Below are positions 26,497 to 37,654 of a stretch of 64,000 nucleotides of DNA, piece after piece. A program made the position numbers and the translations under genes. Below the pieces are notes generated by a model, which was given only the letters and a program-made list of their open reading frames with translations, ran no database searches and was not told where the DNA came from. The stretch is from Streptococcus suis (GTDB taxonomy: Bacteria; Bacillota; Bacilli; Lactobacillales; Streptococcaceae): contig CP102145.1 of assembly GCA_024583055.1 (NCBI GenBank), positions 1,302,001 to 1,366,000 of the forward strand, written 5' to 3'. Each line of letters begins with the position of its first letter. The first letter of the stretch is position 1.

Positions 26497-27390
26497 TTAC
26501 TCAATAATAATATCAAAATATTTTGTATCAACCTCTTTTGGAGCGACATAACTAATATTTCGTTTGGCATTGAATATGTCAGATTCTTCCAATGAAGTAG
26601 AGAGTCCGCTCCATGGTTCTAATGCGATAAAGGGACTCTGATTTGTAGTTGACCAAATCACTAAATATGGAAAATCATCAAATGCAATCGAAAGTTTCTT
26701 CTGATGATTTTTTGATTTCAAGGTTACCTTTCGTGATGCTAATTGATCCAATGTTATAGCGTCATGCTCAAACAGTTTATAGGACAAGTCCAAGGTCTTT
26801 TGATTTTCCAAGAATGGCCGGCGGTCTCGCAGATCAAGTAAGCCAGTTTCTGGAAAACTTCTAGGTACTGTACAAGATTCTACTTTTTCAAATTCTAAAT
26901 AATAATCTTCATAACTCTCACCATCCAACAAAGGACAATTAAAACCTGGATGACCCCCAATAAAGTATGGTAGCTTTCTATGTCCTTCAAGATTTTTAAC
27001 CCGATATTCAGTTCGGATTGTATTGCCAAGTAGTGAGTAGTTAATGGAAAGTTCAAATTCAAAAGGGTAATTTTTTACGGTTTCTTCGTTTGATGAAATA
27101 GAAAATTCTAAAGAGTTTTCAGTACTATTTACATTTTTGAACATCATTTTTCGTACAAGTCCATGCCTTGGAATTGTGCCTGTAAATGTCGGTCTTTCTG
27201 CAGGTTCATAGATAGCCCAATCATTTCGTAAACTTCCACAAATTGGAAATAGAACTGGTGCTTGACCGCTCCAATAGGTCGGATCCCCTTGCCAAAGATA
27301 CTCGATACCATCCTTGTCTTTAATGGAAATAATTTGCCCACCTAATTCAGAAAATTGTACTGTTAAGTTCTCATTTTTTAATTCGAGCAT
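26497..27390 (-). CDS. lacX: Aldose 1-epimerase family protein LacX
   Basis: A 297-residue galactose-mutarotase-like protein, the usual last gene of streptococcal and lactococcal lac operons. Family signs are GGQIISIKDKDGIEYLWQGD near 18, the central HGLVRKMMF, and GGHPGFNCPL near 148, where the histidine is catalytic in true epimerases. Its exact substrate has not been settled in other species. It lies 65 bases after lacG. Confidence 0.85.
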   Translation of the reverse strand: MLELKNENLTVQFSELGGQIISIKDKDGIEYLWQGDPTYWSGQAPVLFPICGSLRNDWAIYEPAERPTFTGTIPRHGLVRKMMFKNVNSTENSLEFSISSNEETVKNYPFEFELSINYSLLGNTIRTEYRVKNLEGHRKLPYFIGGHPGFNCPLLDGESYEDYYLEFEKVESCTVPRSFPETGLLDLRDRRPFLENQKTLDLSYKLFEHDAITLDQLASRKVTLKSKNHQKKLSIAFDDFPYLVIWSTTNQSPFIALEPWSGLSTSLEESDIFNAKRNISYVAPKEVDTKYFDIIIE

Positions 27391-27454
27391 AAAAACTGCC
27401 TCCCTTATATGAAAACAAGGATGCTAACTTGAGCTAGGCATCCTTGTATTATTT

Positions 27455-28933
<1,479 letters not shown>

Positions 28934-28935
28934 TC

Positions 28936-29097
28936 AGAACCTGCATTCACAAGTGAAGCGCTTGTATATAAGAGATAGTTTTTCGCTAATCAAGGCAGTT
29001 TTTTGAGGGAATACTGACTGTATTTTGAAAAAAACTAACGATGAGTAGCTGAAAAACTAGCCTTAGATGGGAGTGCTGAACTGTGAATACAGGTTCT
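28936..29097. mobile_element. Inverted-repeat element (MITE-like), copy 3
   Basis: A 162-bp element with ends AGAACCTGCATTCACAAG and CTGTGAATACAGGTTCT, related to copies 1 and 2. It lies inside the lac operon between lacE and lacG. The right end supplies part of the lacE stop codon (TAG). No clear target duplication is seen here (TCA left, TAG right). Confidence 0.85.
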
Positions 29098-30775
29098 AGA
29101 ACTGTTGTTTGACAAAGTCAAGAGCACCTTGACCATCACGAGTGAGTTTAATGTATTGAGCCCCTTCAGTTTTGGCAAGTTTAATGCCCAATGCATCAGT
29201 TTCTTGTTTTATATCATCGTAGTTCGATGCTACTTGAGGTGCAAGGATGACTAATTGATATTCTGGTAAAATCTCACGGTGAGCACCATAGCTTCCTGCT
29301 GTTGCTGTGACTGGAACACCATATTCTTTTGCAGCTTTAGTTAACGCGTTGGCAAGCAATCCACTTGTACCACCTCCTGCACAAAGTACCAGAACGTTGG
29401 TTTGTTCAGAAATTTCGGTATCGACTGCTGCTTTTTCAAGAATAGCATCTGCTTTGGCAGTATTGAAGTTAGCTGCCACTTTCTCTTTCAAGCTATTTTC
29501 AACTTTCCCTGATTGTTCTTCAGCAAGAATTTGCTCATCGTAAACTTTCAAGAATGGATAATAGATAAGTACATCGACAAATACCAACAAGATAGCTAGT
29601 GCAAAGGCAAGTGGAGCAAAGTTTGTTCCCATGACAATCCCCAACGGACCTGGAGTTGTCCATGGTAAGTTGACGCTGAAACTGTTCATTTTTAGCGTAT
29701 CAACAAAGAATTTGAAAATCCATACGTTAGCAATTGGAGCTAAAATAAATGGAACAAAGAATACAGGGTTGAGTACGAGTGGTGCACCAAACAAGATTGG
29801 TTCGTTTACACCAAAGAAGGTTGGAACAACTGAAGCACGTCCAATTGCTTTGTTTCGTTTAGACTTAGTCAACCACATAAACATGAATGGCACAACCAAG
29901 GTAGCACCTGTACCACCCATTGTCACGATAAACATTTGAGTACCTGAAGTCAGGATTTTATCCGCGTGTTGACCCGCCTGTAAAAGTTGGAAGTTGGTTT
30001 CAATATTGGCATAGGTAATGGCTGCAATTGCTGGTTCAACAATTGATGGACCATGAATCCCGACAAACCAGAACAAGGCATAGGCACCAAAGATAATGGT
30101 AATACCAACATAACCATCTGCTGCTGTAAATAGAGGCTCAAATAATTTCAGAATTGCCTCAGCGACGTTTGTTCCAAGGATTTGACGTGTCACAAGATCA
30201 ATTCCATACAAAACAAAGATAGACAATGCATATGGAATCACATCTTTAAATGCCTGGGATACGTTCGGTGGAACTTCGTCTGGCATACGAATGGTGACAT
30301 TGTTTTTCACACAGACCTTATAGATATTAACCGTAATGAAGGCTGCCAGAAAGGCTGTCAAAAGTCCCTTAGTTCCCATGTAGCCATTGGCAAATCCACC
30401 TTCAATACCATCAGAAGCCAGTAATAAGAAACCTGAAATTGAAGCAATCATGGTTGAAATGAAGTTGATTTGATTGGTTTTTGGCAATTGACGGTTAAAT
30501 GCATCTGTCAAAGATTTTGCGGTCGTTCCTGCAACTAAGACAGCTACAATACCCATTGTATAACCGTAAGGTTTCATGATAGCTGCAACTGCTTCATCTG
30601 ACCAAGTAAAACCAAAGATATTAGGCACGAAAGCTACCAATAGAAAGATACTTGAGAACAAGATAACTGGCATGGCAGCGATAAAACCATCACGGATAGC
30701 CCTTAAATAAGGGTTTCTCGAAATCTTTTCAAAGAAAGGCTTCCCTTTCTCAATGAATTCAATCAATTTATTCAT
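29096..30775 (-). CDS. lacE: Lactose PTS permease EIICB
   Basis: A 559-residue membrane permease that imports and phosphorylates lactose. The IIC domain (about 1-420) has around ten helices and the conserved region [15 protein letters not shown]. The IIB domain at the C-terminus has the phosphorylated cysteine in [12 protein letters not shown] near residue 465. It overlaps the lacF stop by one base. The stop codon is a TAG shared with the terminal repeat of a MITE-like element. Confidence 0.96.
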   Translation of the reverse strand: MNKLIEFIEKGKPFFEKISRNPYLRAIRDGFIAAMPVILFSSIFLLVAFVPNIFGFTWSDEAVAAIMKPYGYTMGIVAVLVAGTTAKSLTDAFNRQLPKTNQINFISTMIASISGFLLLASDGIEGGFANGYMGTKGLLTAFLAAFITVNIYKVCVKNNVTIRMPDEVPPNVSQAFKDVIPYALSIFVLYGIDLVTRQILGTNVAEAILKLFEPLFTAADGYVGITIIFGAYALFWFVGIHGPSIVEPAIAAITYANIETNFQLLQAGQHADKILTSGTQMFIVTMGGTGATLVVPFMFMWLTKSKRNKAIGRASVVPTFFGVNEPILFGAPLVLNPVFFVPFILAPIANVWIFKFFVDTLKMNSFSVNLPWTTPGPLGIVMGTNFAPLAFALAILLVFVDVLIYYPFLKVYDEQILAEEQSGKVENSLKEKVAANFNTAKADAILEKAAVDTEISEQTNVLVLCAGGGTSGLLANALTKAAKEYGVPVTATAGSYGAHREILPEYQLVILAPQVASNYDDIKQETDALGIKLAKTEGAQYIKLTRDGQGALDFVKQQF

Positions 30776-31092
30776 TATTTATCACCTCGTTTGTAAAGTT
30801 CAATCATATGACTCATCATATCTTTCAATAATAATGTTGTCATGAGATGGTCTTGACCATGCATGAGCGTCACACTAAAGGCTAAATCCTCACCAGCCGC
30901 TTCTTTTTGCAACAAGCTAGTCTGAGCATGGTGGGCTTCAACAATACAAGCATTGGCAGCTTCAACTAGTTCTTCTGCTTTTGCATAGTCGCCTTTTTGA
31001 GCAGCAGACAGTGCCTCCATCAAACGAGAACGAGCATCACCAGCGAATGCAACAATCTCAAAACCTAATAAAGTAATTTCTTCTCTGTTCAT
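30775..31092 (-). CDS. lacF: Lactose PTS EIIA component
   Basis: A 105-residue soluble phosphocarrier that passes phosphate from HPr to the IIB domain of LacE. The active histidine is H78 in LMHGQDHLM. Three-helix-bundle character and length are typical. The gene lies between lacT and lacE, with translational coupling to lacE. Confidence 0.95.
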   Translation of the reverse strand: MNREEITLLGFEIVAFAGDARSRLMEALSAAQKGDYAKAEELVEAANACIVEAHHAQTSLLQKEAAGEDLAFSVTLMHGQDHLMTTLLLKDMMSHMIELYKRGDK

Positions 31093-31123
31093 AATATGAA
31101 CCTCCTTTTAAAATTGAATTGAT

Positions 31124-31957
31124 TTACAATAACCGTTGAATATGTAATACAATATAGAACCTTTCACTATCATTTACTGGCTCATCAACCAATGATGTAA
31201 TCATCTCAAAAATCTGACTTCCAACCTGATGGGCTCTTGGATTCTGGAGCTTGATGTACTGTTCCAAACTAGCAATTGATTCATTTGACTGATGGGATCT
31301 ATCTAAGTAATTCAGAAAATAGGACAAATGAATCATAAAGCGATCATAAAAATTACTATTTTCTTTTGTGCGTTTAATCCCATTCTCTATCAAAATTTGT
31401 TCAACCTCAGCAATAATTTTCTTACTGATGTCATGTTCTTCACTAGTGGGATGAATTGTTTCACCCTTTGCATTGATTAAGTGAAGTGCAATTTTACCAA
31501 TCTCATCATTTGGAAAATCATTTAGCAATTTTTCTCGAAACATAGCTAAGGCTTCACGCGCCATTTTATATTCCAATGGATATTCGGCTGAAATATTGGG
31601 TAGCCTACTTTCTTGATAACTATTCTTTAAAACCGCCTGATATGCACAATAGATATGATCTGTCAATGTCACATATAGATATTCTTGTACAGGGTAATGA
31701 TAAGTTTCTACCAGATGATTAATAACCGTGTAGGTTGCCGAAATAAAATCTAAGGGAATATCTTTTAATAAGGTTAGAAAATTTTCTTTGGCCTCATCAT
31801 TTTTTAGCGAAAAGATATTTTCTATCTTGTCCTTAACAATTAAATCCCCTTTTTTCTTTTGAAAGGTTATACCTAATCCCATCACGACTGCCTGTTCCCC
31901 ATGTTCATTTTTCACCAGGGCAGCGTTATTATTTAGTGACTGTATAATCCTAAACAT
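31124..31957 (-). CDS. lacT: BglG-family transcriptional antiterminator LacT
   Basis: A 277-residue antiterminator with an N-terminal RNA-binding domain (1-55: IIQSLNNNAALVKNEHGEQ) and two PRD domains (about 65-170 and 175-275) with the regulatory histidines in NHLVETYHYP, HLINAKGETIHP and HLSYFL. Phosphorylation by the PTS tunes it: without lactose it is inactive and the leader terminator stops transcription of lacTFEGX. The leader hairpin lies just upstream of its start. The ribosome site is AGGAGGG. Confidence 0.93.
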   Translation of the reverse strand: MFRIIQSLNNNAALVKNEHGEQAVVMGLGITFQKKKGDLIVKDKIENIFSLKNDEAKENFLTLLKDIPLDFISATYTVINHLVETYHYPVQEYLYVTLTDHIYCAYQAVLKNSYQESRLPNISAEYPLEYKMAREALAMFREKLLNDFPNDEIGKIALHLINAKGETIHPTSEEHDISKKIIAEVEQILIENGIKRTKENSNFYDRFMIHLSYFLNYLDRSHQSNESIASLEQYIKLQNPRAHQVGSQIFEMITSLVDEPVNDSERFYIVLHIQRLL

Positions 31958-31980
31958 ATATCCCTCCTATATTTTTAAGC

Positions 31981-32037
31981 AAAAAAAGACTACAAACAAA
32001 CCGAGAATATCCTACTCTCAAATCCATTTGTAGTCTT
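31981..32037 (-). promoter_or_regulatory. LacT-controlled leader terminator with RAT-like sequence
   Basis: On the minus strand AAGACTACAAA (32027-32037) and TTTGTAGTCTT (31986-31996) form an 11-bp stem followed by a T-run. Inside it the stretch 31997-32026 begins GGATTTGAGAG and ends TCTCGGTTTG, the size and style of a BglG-family antiterminator target. Confidence 0.8.
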
Positions 32038-32084
32038 GCCTAATCGAATTAGTTACAATCCACTCTATTCTTACTGATGAGATT

Positions 32085-32120
32085 ATTATAGCATATTCTC
32101 AGAAAATGTAAACCCTTTCT
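32085..32120 (-). promoter_or_regulatory. lacTFEGX promoter with cre-like site
   Basis: TTTACA (32107-32112) and TATAAT (32085-32090) on the minus strand with a 16-bp spacer. ATGTAAACCCTTTCT (32106-32120) overlaps the -35 and resembles a CcpA site with two mismatches. The promoter is inside the lac region, so lacT to lacX can be transcribed separately from lacABCD. Confidence 0.6.
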
Positions 32121-32146
32121 TTTAAGAAAATGGTTATTTTTTTCAA

Positions 32147-33124
32147 TTATTTTTCTAGCCAAGAAGTTGCTGTTTGAGACAAGACTGCATCAAGTCCCTC
32201 GATATTTTCACGACCAACAGTTCGTAACCATTCACGCGCAGCTTCTTCACCATGTTCAATATAGACTGGCACAACACCCGCCCACGTCGCACGACCGCAG
32301 AGAACACCGTTAAATTTAGCACCTGCTTCATGTGCAAACACTAGTGTATCTTGGAAAAGCTTAGCAGAAACACCTGCACTTAGATAAATGTATGGCAAAT
32401 GAGTTGATGCTTCTTGTTGACGGAAATATTCAGCTGCTTCTTCTTTTGTATAGACGACTTCCCCTGTTCCAAAGCCTTCTACAAAATTCATGTTCACAGG
32501 TACTTCTACCTTGAGAACATCCACTCCAAAGCGTTCATTCGAAAATACTTTCATAGCCTCATTTACTTTTCGAGGTTTGACTTTTGCAAATTCCACACTG
32601 GCATTGTCTTCAATCGTTTCATCGTAGCTCAAAATTTCCAAGAAGAATGGTAAACCTTCAGCCTGACATTCTGAACCTAAGCGTTCAATATAGGCATGTT
32701 TTTGAAGGTTGACATATTGGTCTCCATCAACATCATAATAGAGTAAGAACTTGATAGCATCTGCCCCTTCTTCTTTTAGTCGTTTTACAGACCACTCTAC
32801 TAGGCAATCTGGTAAGCGACTAGTAGAGCTGGTATCATAGCCAGTTTTTTCATAAGCTAGGAGCAAACCACACTGTTCGTCACGGGCGCGTGATGCTGGC
32901 AAACCAAATTCAGGATCTAACAGAATTGAGGAAGAAAATTGTGTTAATTCCTCTGAAACTAGTTTCTTTAGTTCTTCCATCTGCTCCACAGTAGGTTCTT
33001 CTGTCTGATGTTTTGCCATCATTTTTTTCAGGGCTCCACGTTGGTCAAAAGCTAAGGCTGAAATAATACCTGCTTCATTGCTTACTTTTTCCATGTATTT
33101 TCTTTTATCTGCTGTTACTACCAT
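32147..33124 (-). CDS. lacD: Tagatose-1,6-bisphosphate aldolase
   Basis: A 325-residue class I aldolase that cleaves tagatose bisphosphate to dihydroxyacetone phosphate and glyceraldehyde-3-phosphate, the last step of the tagatose pathway. Visible blocks are [15 protein letters not shown] near 20, [14 protein letters not shown] near 105, the Schiff-base region [14 protein letters not shown] near 205, and [13 protein letters not shown] near 278. The start at 33124 is immediately upstream of the lacC stop (1 base gap) with GAGG in the lacC tail, so the two are translationally coupled. Confidence 0.95.
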   Translation of the reverse strand: MVVTADKRKYMEKVSNEAGIISALAFDQRGALKKMMAKHQTEEPTVEQMEELKKLVSEELTQFSSSILLDPEFGLPASRARDEQCGLLLAYEKTGYDTSSTSRLPDCLVEWSVKRLKEEGADAIKFLLYYDVDGDQYVNLQKHAYIERLGSECQAEGLPFFLEILSYDETIEDNASVEFAKVKPRKVNEAMKVFSNERFGVDVLKVEVPVNMNFVEGFGTGEVVYTKEEAAEYFRQQEASTHLPYIYLSAGVSAKLFQDTLVFAHEAGAKFNGVLCGRATWAGVVPVYIEHGEEAAREWLRTVGRENIEGLDAVLSQTATSWLEK

Positions 33125-33125
33125 A

Positions 33126-34058
33126 TTATACCTCTTCGACTTCGATTTGAGAATACAACGATTCTGCATTTTCTAAATTGACGTAACCCGTCTGTTCTTC
33201 CTGGGCATTTAGCATGCCTAAAACATTAGCCTTTTTTAGTAATTCTGTATCAGGTAAGGCATGTACCAAACTAGCTGCAATACCTGCAACTGTTGAATCT
33301 CCTGATCCTACTGGATTGACGACTTTGATTTTTGGAATTCTGACACGATAGAACTTGTCATTGTGCTTGGCAAAAGCCCCCTGTGCCCCTAATGAGACGA
33401 CTATCCACTCAATTCCTTGAAAAAGTTGACCAGACAAAACTGATTTCAACTCTTGAATATCATCAGTAACTTCTTTACCAATCAGTTGTGATAACTCTTC
33501 TGTATTCGGCTTAATAACTGTCGGCTTCTGCTGGCTTTCTAAAACGTTTTTCAGCGCCTCACCAGAACAATCCAAAACAACAGCTATGCCAAATTTTTTA
33601 CAAAGTTCTACAATCTCAACATAATAATTGCTAGCAAGTCCTTTAGGCAAACTTCCTGAAATGACAACTACATCTACATTATTCAGAATGATTTCAAGAT
33701 GTTCTATAAAATTCAAGGCTTCATGTTCTTGAATAGTTGGTCCTTGTTCTAAAATCTCCGTCTGTTTGCCATCATGAAGAACCGCAATACAGTTACGTGT
33801 TTCGCTCCCAATTTCCACAAAGGAATTTTTAATATCCTTTCGAGTGAGTTGTTTCTTTACATAACTTCCAATCTCACCGCCAATAAAGCCTGTTGCTACA
33901 ACATCTTCACCGATTTGTTTCAAAACTCGTGTGACATTGAGCCCCTTGCCTCCAGCTGTTTTTTGAACTTTTTCTACTCGATTGACCGTATCCAAATGAA
34001 AAGTATCCAATTGATAGGCAATATCAACTGACGGATTTAAAGTGATTGTCAAAATCAT
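33126..34058 (-). CDS. lacC: Tagatose-6-phosphate kinase
   Basis: A 310-residue PfkB-family sugar kinase. It shows the N-terminal [11 protein letters not shown], the substrate loop [14 protein letters not shown] near 33, and the C-terminal PfkB signature [13 protein letters not shown] near 248, where the aspartate is the catalytic base. It phosphorylates tagatose-6-phosphate to the bisphosphate. It sits between lacB (9-base gap) and lacD. Confidence 0.95.
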   Translation of the reverse strand: MILTITLNPSVDIAYQLDTFHLDTVNRVEKVQKTAGGKGLNVTRVLKQIGEDVVATGFIGGEIGSYVKKQLTRKDIKNSFVEIGSETRNCIAVLHDGKQTEILEQGPTIQEHEALNFIEHLEIILNNVDVVVISGSLPKGLASNYYVEIVELCKKFGIAVVLDCSGEALKNVLESQQKPTVIKPNTEELSQLIGKEVTDDIQELKSVLSGQLFQGIEWIVVSLGAQGAFAKHNDKFYRVRIPKIKVVNPVGSGDSTVAGIAASLVHALPDTELLKKANVLGMLNAQEEQTGYVNLENAESLYSQIEVEEV

Positions 34059-34067
34059 GTGAGCCTC

Positions 34068-34586
<519 letters not shown>

Positions 34587-34609
34587 TTATTCTCCTTTGT
34601 TTACAACAA

Positions 34610-35032
34610 TTAGCACATTTTATTTAGCATATCGACACGGATTTGGTGACGACCGCCATCATACTCACCTTCAACAAATCCTTTAACGATATTTTTGGCA
34701 ATTCCTTCTCCTACAATCTCACTACCGATTGTAATAATACGCGAATTGTTGTGTCCTCTTGTCATATAGGCAGAACGTTCGTCTGAAACTTCTGCAGCGA
34801 TCATGCCTTTGACTTTAGTTGCGGTCATAAATGGACCAACACCATAAGCATCAATCACAATACCAAGATTTCCTTCCTCTTGATTGACTGCTGCGACTAC
34901 TGCCAAAGTTGTATCAACAAAATCACTTCCATCACTGACATCTTTAAAGTCATATGATTTTTCTTGTAAATAATCTTTAATAACGTCTTTTAGTTTTGAG
35001 CCCGCTGGATCAGCACCGATAATGATTGTCAT
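34610..35032 (-). CDS. lacA: Galactose-6-phosphate isomerase, LacA subunit
   Basis: A 140-residue partner of LacB. It has the fold of RpiB with [20 protein letters not shown] at the start and [17 protein letters not shown] near 56, where the cysteine of LacB is replaced by aspartate/alanine as is usual for Lac[18 protein letters not shown] near 93 is also family typical. It is the first gene after the LacR-controlled promoter. Confidence 0.95.
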   Translation of the reverse strand: MTIIIGADPAGSKLKDVIKDYLQEKSYDFKDVSDGSDFVDTTLAVVAAVNQEEGNLGIVIDAYGVGPFMTATKVKGMIAAEVSDERSAYMTRGHNNSRIITIGSEIVGEGIAKNIVKGFVEGEYDGGRHQIRVDMLNKMC

Positions 35033-35102
35033 AACCTATCTCCTAACAAAAATAGAAAGTTGTAGCCATATGTGGCAGAAAATCTTTGTTTTGCAAAACT
35101 TA

Positions 35103-35160
35103 GAAAAAGCGTTTTCGCTTTTTATGTTTAAATTATACAACCAAACAAACATAAAGTCAA
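35103..35160 (-). promoter_or_regulatory. lacABCD promoter with downstream cre-like site
   Basis: TTGACT (35155-35160) and TATAAT (35132-35137) on the minus strand with a 17-bp spacer. GAAAAAGCGTTTTCG (35103-35117) just downstream of the start is close to a CcpA site and has the AAGCGTTTTC core. The T-rich repeats TGTTTGTTTG and TTTTGTTTTATTTTTGTTTA around the -35 are likely LacR contact sites by position only. Confidence 0.7.
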
Positions 35161-35202
35161 CATATTTTGTTTTATTTTTGTTTATCTTTTTCGTATGCAA
35201 AC

Positions 35203-35231
35203 AAAAAAACCAACATTTCACTGTTGGTTTT
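35203..35231 (-). terminator. Terminator of lacR
   Basis: AAAACCAACA and TGTTGGTTTT form a perfect 10-bp stem with a six-base loop, and the minus-strand transcript ends in T7. Confidence 0.85.
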
Positions 35232-35238
35232 GATAACT

Positions 35239-36006
35239 TTATGATTTTGTAGTGATAATTTCGATGCGCTTACTTAATAATTGGTAATTTTCATCCTTTG
35301 CAGTCATATCAGTCACTAGAGCAGTTATATCATTCAAATCACAAAAGGAAGTAAAATCATCTTTTCCAATTTTCGAGGCATCCAGCAGTAGATATTTTTC
35401 TAAAGAATGTTTAATGGCAATATTTTGCGTATAGGCTTCCGCTAGGGTGGAGGTCATGACATCAGTTCCCTTAAGTCCGTTACCTGAAAAGAAAATTTTG
35501 CTGAATCGCATTTTTTCTAAACTTGTATTGGTAATTTCTCCTACAAAAGATTCTGTCACTTGACGATATTCTCCCCCCAAGAGAAAGACTTGAAACTCCT
35601 CGGTCTTCTTTTGAGATAGGATGGTAAAAACAGGCATACAGTTTGTGATGACCGTTAGGCGAGGATTTTTAATGGCTTCAGCCAGAAAGGCCACTGTTGT
35701 TCCTGGGCCTAAGAACACCGTGTCTCCATCTTCTATCAGTTGTGCAGCCCTTTCCGCTATCTCTTGCTTGGCTTCCTTATTCTGAATGTGTTTCTCAGAA
35801 TGGGAATATTCCCGATATTGAAAAGCCTTATTACTTCTAGCACCGCCGTGAATTTTTGTTAAGACACCTTGCTCTTCCAATTCAATAAAATCACGTCGAA
35901 CAGTCATATCAGTAACATTTAGCAATTCAACAATCTCAGAAATTCGAACTGTGCCTTTTTTGTTTACCAATCGTGTAATTTCTTCTAGTCGTTCTCGTTT
36001 ATTCAT
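35239..36006 (-). CDS. lacR: Lactose phosphotransferase repressor (DeoR family)
   Basis: A 255-residue repressor with an N-terminal DeoR helix-turn-helix ([21 protein letters not shown], in part) and a C-terminal sugar-phosphate-sensing domain ([16 protein letters not shown] near 95, [12 protein letters not shown] near 208). In other streptococci and staphylococci LacR is released by tagatose-6-phosphate. It is transcribed in the same direction as lacABCD but has its own terminator, and a -10 (TATAAT, 36032-36037) precedes it. Confidence 0.92.
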   Translation of the reverse strand: MNKRERLEEITRLVNKKGTVRISEIVELLNVTDMTVRRDFIELEEQGVLTKIHGGARSNKAFQYREYSHSEKHIQNKEAKQEIAERAAQLIEDGDTVFLGPGTTVAFLAEAIKNPRLTVITNCMPVFTILSQKKTEEFQVFLLGGEYRQVTESFVGEITNTSLEKMRFSKIFFSGNGLKGTDVMTSTLAEAYTQNIAIKHSLEKYLLLDASKIGKDDFTSFCDLNDITALVTDMTAKDENYQLLSKRIEIITTKS

Positions 36007-36189
36007 GTTTAATCCTTTGTTGTTTTTTTACATTATATCAAAAATAAGAAAGAATATGTTGGAATTTTGAACATTTGTTCTAGGTGAATTGAAGCTTCTT
36101 ATCAAAATCTCCGTTCAGAATTTTTTTACATCATTAAGATAGAGCCCAGCCATTCTTTGATAAAGGTTACTATTGATTAACAATTGATA

Positions 36190-36260
36190 CATAGGGATTA
36201 CCCGTTTTAGAAGCACCAACTATCTTTACTTTTAAAGCTTCGTATAAAGTAATCCTATGT
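36190..36260. repeat. Long imperfect hairpin between lacR and pezT
   Basis: ACATAGGGATTAC (36190-36202) and GTAATCCTATGT (36249-36260) are complementary apart from one bulged G, with a 46-base loop that holds a second GAAGC/GCTTC pair. It could be an RNA structure downstream of pezT. The rest of 36038-36286 shows nothing recognisable. Confidence 0.35.
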
Positions 36261-36286
36261 TCTAGAATATAAGATACTGCATATAA

Positions 36287-37063
36287 CTATACATCGTTTC
36301 CATTACTTTTACTCATCTCCCTCAACCGTTCCTGTCCAAACTTCATCATCTCCTCCTCTACCTTGCTCCATTTCCCAAAGAGACACTCTTGTAACACTTC
36401 TGCTGCAGAATCTTTATCAGTTTTAGAATCATAAATACAAGTCCTATCTCTCTGATAAATTTGAATCTGATCAAAGAATTTCTCACTTTCTAACTCCCTC
36501 AAGTTATCAACCAAGTTCTCTACAATCCCATCATGGTGTTCTTTTGGTGTTGCTCTAGCCTGATTGGGATCTATGGCATAAAGCTCTTCGTAACGAATCA
36601 AGGTACTGAGATAAGAAAGCTCAGGTTTGGTGCCAATCACTGCTAAGGAAACTTGGTAACCTTTAGAAGATAATAATTGAGCAGTCTGACGAGGAACTTG
36701 AGTAGTTCGCAAGGTTCCCTCAATCAGCAAATGATAACCCTGCGTGCTGAGTTCGTCAACCAGATGCTCTACCATTTTTCCTGCAAATTCCTTGGTATAG
36801 TCCACGCTGTCCTTGCCATACTTATCTTGCAGGGCTAAGTAATCAGGATGTTGGGAACGATAGCTATCCCCATCGATGATAATGATATTACCTTGAAATT
36901 CTTTTTGTTTAATTCGATGAATAGTCGTCTTACCTGCTCCGCTCTGACCTCCAAGAAAAATGGCTCTCGGTTGATTTGGAATCGTCTTTCCACGAGTTAG
37001 GGCCCTAATAGTTCGCTGTAAAGCCTTCTGAAACTCAGCTTCACTAAATTCTTCCAACCTCAT
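36287..37063 (-). CDS. pezT: Zeta-type toxin PezT
   Basis: A 258-residue zeta toxin. Family members phosphorylate UDP-N-acetylglucosamine and so block cell-wall synthesis. The Walker A motif GGQSGAGKTT is at 38-47, the catalytic aspartates in IIDGDSYR near 64-66, and the substrate-binding EGTLRTT near 115. Length and motifs indicate an intact toxin. Its start overlaps the pezA stop by one base (TAATG), giving translational coupling so that antitoxin is made first. Confidence 0.92.
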   Translation of the reverse strand: MRLEEFSEAEFQKALQRTIRALTRGKTIPNQPRAIFLGGQSGAGKTTIHRIKQKEFQGNIIIIDGDSYRSQHPDYLALQDKYGKDSVDYTKEFAGKMVEHLVDELSTQGYHLLIEGTLRTTQVPRQTAQLLSSKGYQVSLAVIGTKPELSYLSTLIRYEELYAIDPNQARATPKEHHDGIVENLVDNLRELESEKFFDQIQIYQRDRTCIYDSKTDKDSAAEVLQECLFGKWSKVEEEMMKFGQERLREMSKSNGNDV

Positions 37064-37539
37064 TAAGCCACCACCCGATGATGCACCATGTCTAACATCC
37101 GCTCGATACCGTCTAAATAGCCATTGTAACGCTCAATCTCATCGAAAGTATCGACAAGGTAAATCTTTGTATTGATCAATTCAGCCAAATCATCACTCAT
37201 CAAAATCCAAGGGTTGGATTCATCATCAAAGGCGATGTCTTGACTATCCTGGTATCTATAAAGCTGTGATAAAATGGCAGCTCCACGTTCTTTTATCACT
37301 TCTACTTTTAAAGTCAGTTGGTAATCTTCAACAGGTGTTAGCATCTTATCCTCTCCTACAATATCGACATAAGAGACGTTAAATTTTTGACAAATACGAT
37401 CGATGAGTTCTGTTGAAACTTTACTAGTTCCATTCTCATAACGACTTAAGCTATTGCGTGAAATACCAACCATTTTCGCAAATTCTGGTTGTGTTAAATC
37501 ATGTGTCTGGCGTAGTGATTTTATATTTTCTCCGATCAT
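37063..37539 (-). CDS. pezA: Antitoxin PezA
   Basis: A 158-residue antitoxin. Residues 1-65 form a Cro/CI-type helix-turn-helix (DLTQPEFAKMVGISRNSLSR), and the C-terminal part (about 70-158) is the helical PezT-inhibiting domain. It represses its own operon in the pneumococcal system. A 26-bp perfect palindrome lies just upstream of its -10 element and is the likely operator. Confidence 0.9.
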   Translation of the reverse strand: MIGENIKSLRQTHDLTQPEFAKMVGISRNSLSRYENGTSKVSTELIDRICQKFNVSYVDIVGEDKMLTPVEDYQLTLKVEVIKERGAAILSQLYRYQDSQDIAFDDESNPWILMSDDLAELINTKIYLVDTFDEIERYNGYLDGIERMLDMVHHRVVA

Positions 37540-37564
37540 AGCCTTTCCCCCTATTCTTAGTTTT

Positions 37565-37600
37565 ATTGTAACACAAAACGCACCAAATTTGGTGCGTTTT
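37565..37600 (-). promoter_or_regulatory. pezAT extended -10 promoter and 26-bp palindromic operator
   Basis: TGT-TACAAT (minus strand, 37565-37573) is an extended -10. Directly upstream, 37575-37600 is a perfect palindrome with arms AAAACGCACCAAA / TTTGGTGCGTTTT and no spacer, which occupies the -35 to -10 region. Confidence 0.7.
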
Positions 37601-37654
37601 TAATCGATTTTTTTCACAAAATAGCTCTCGTGCTCTTTTTAAACCTACTTAGGC

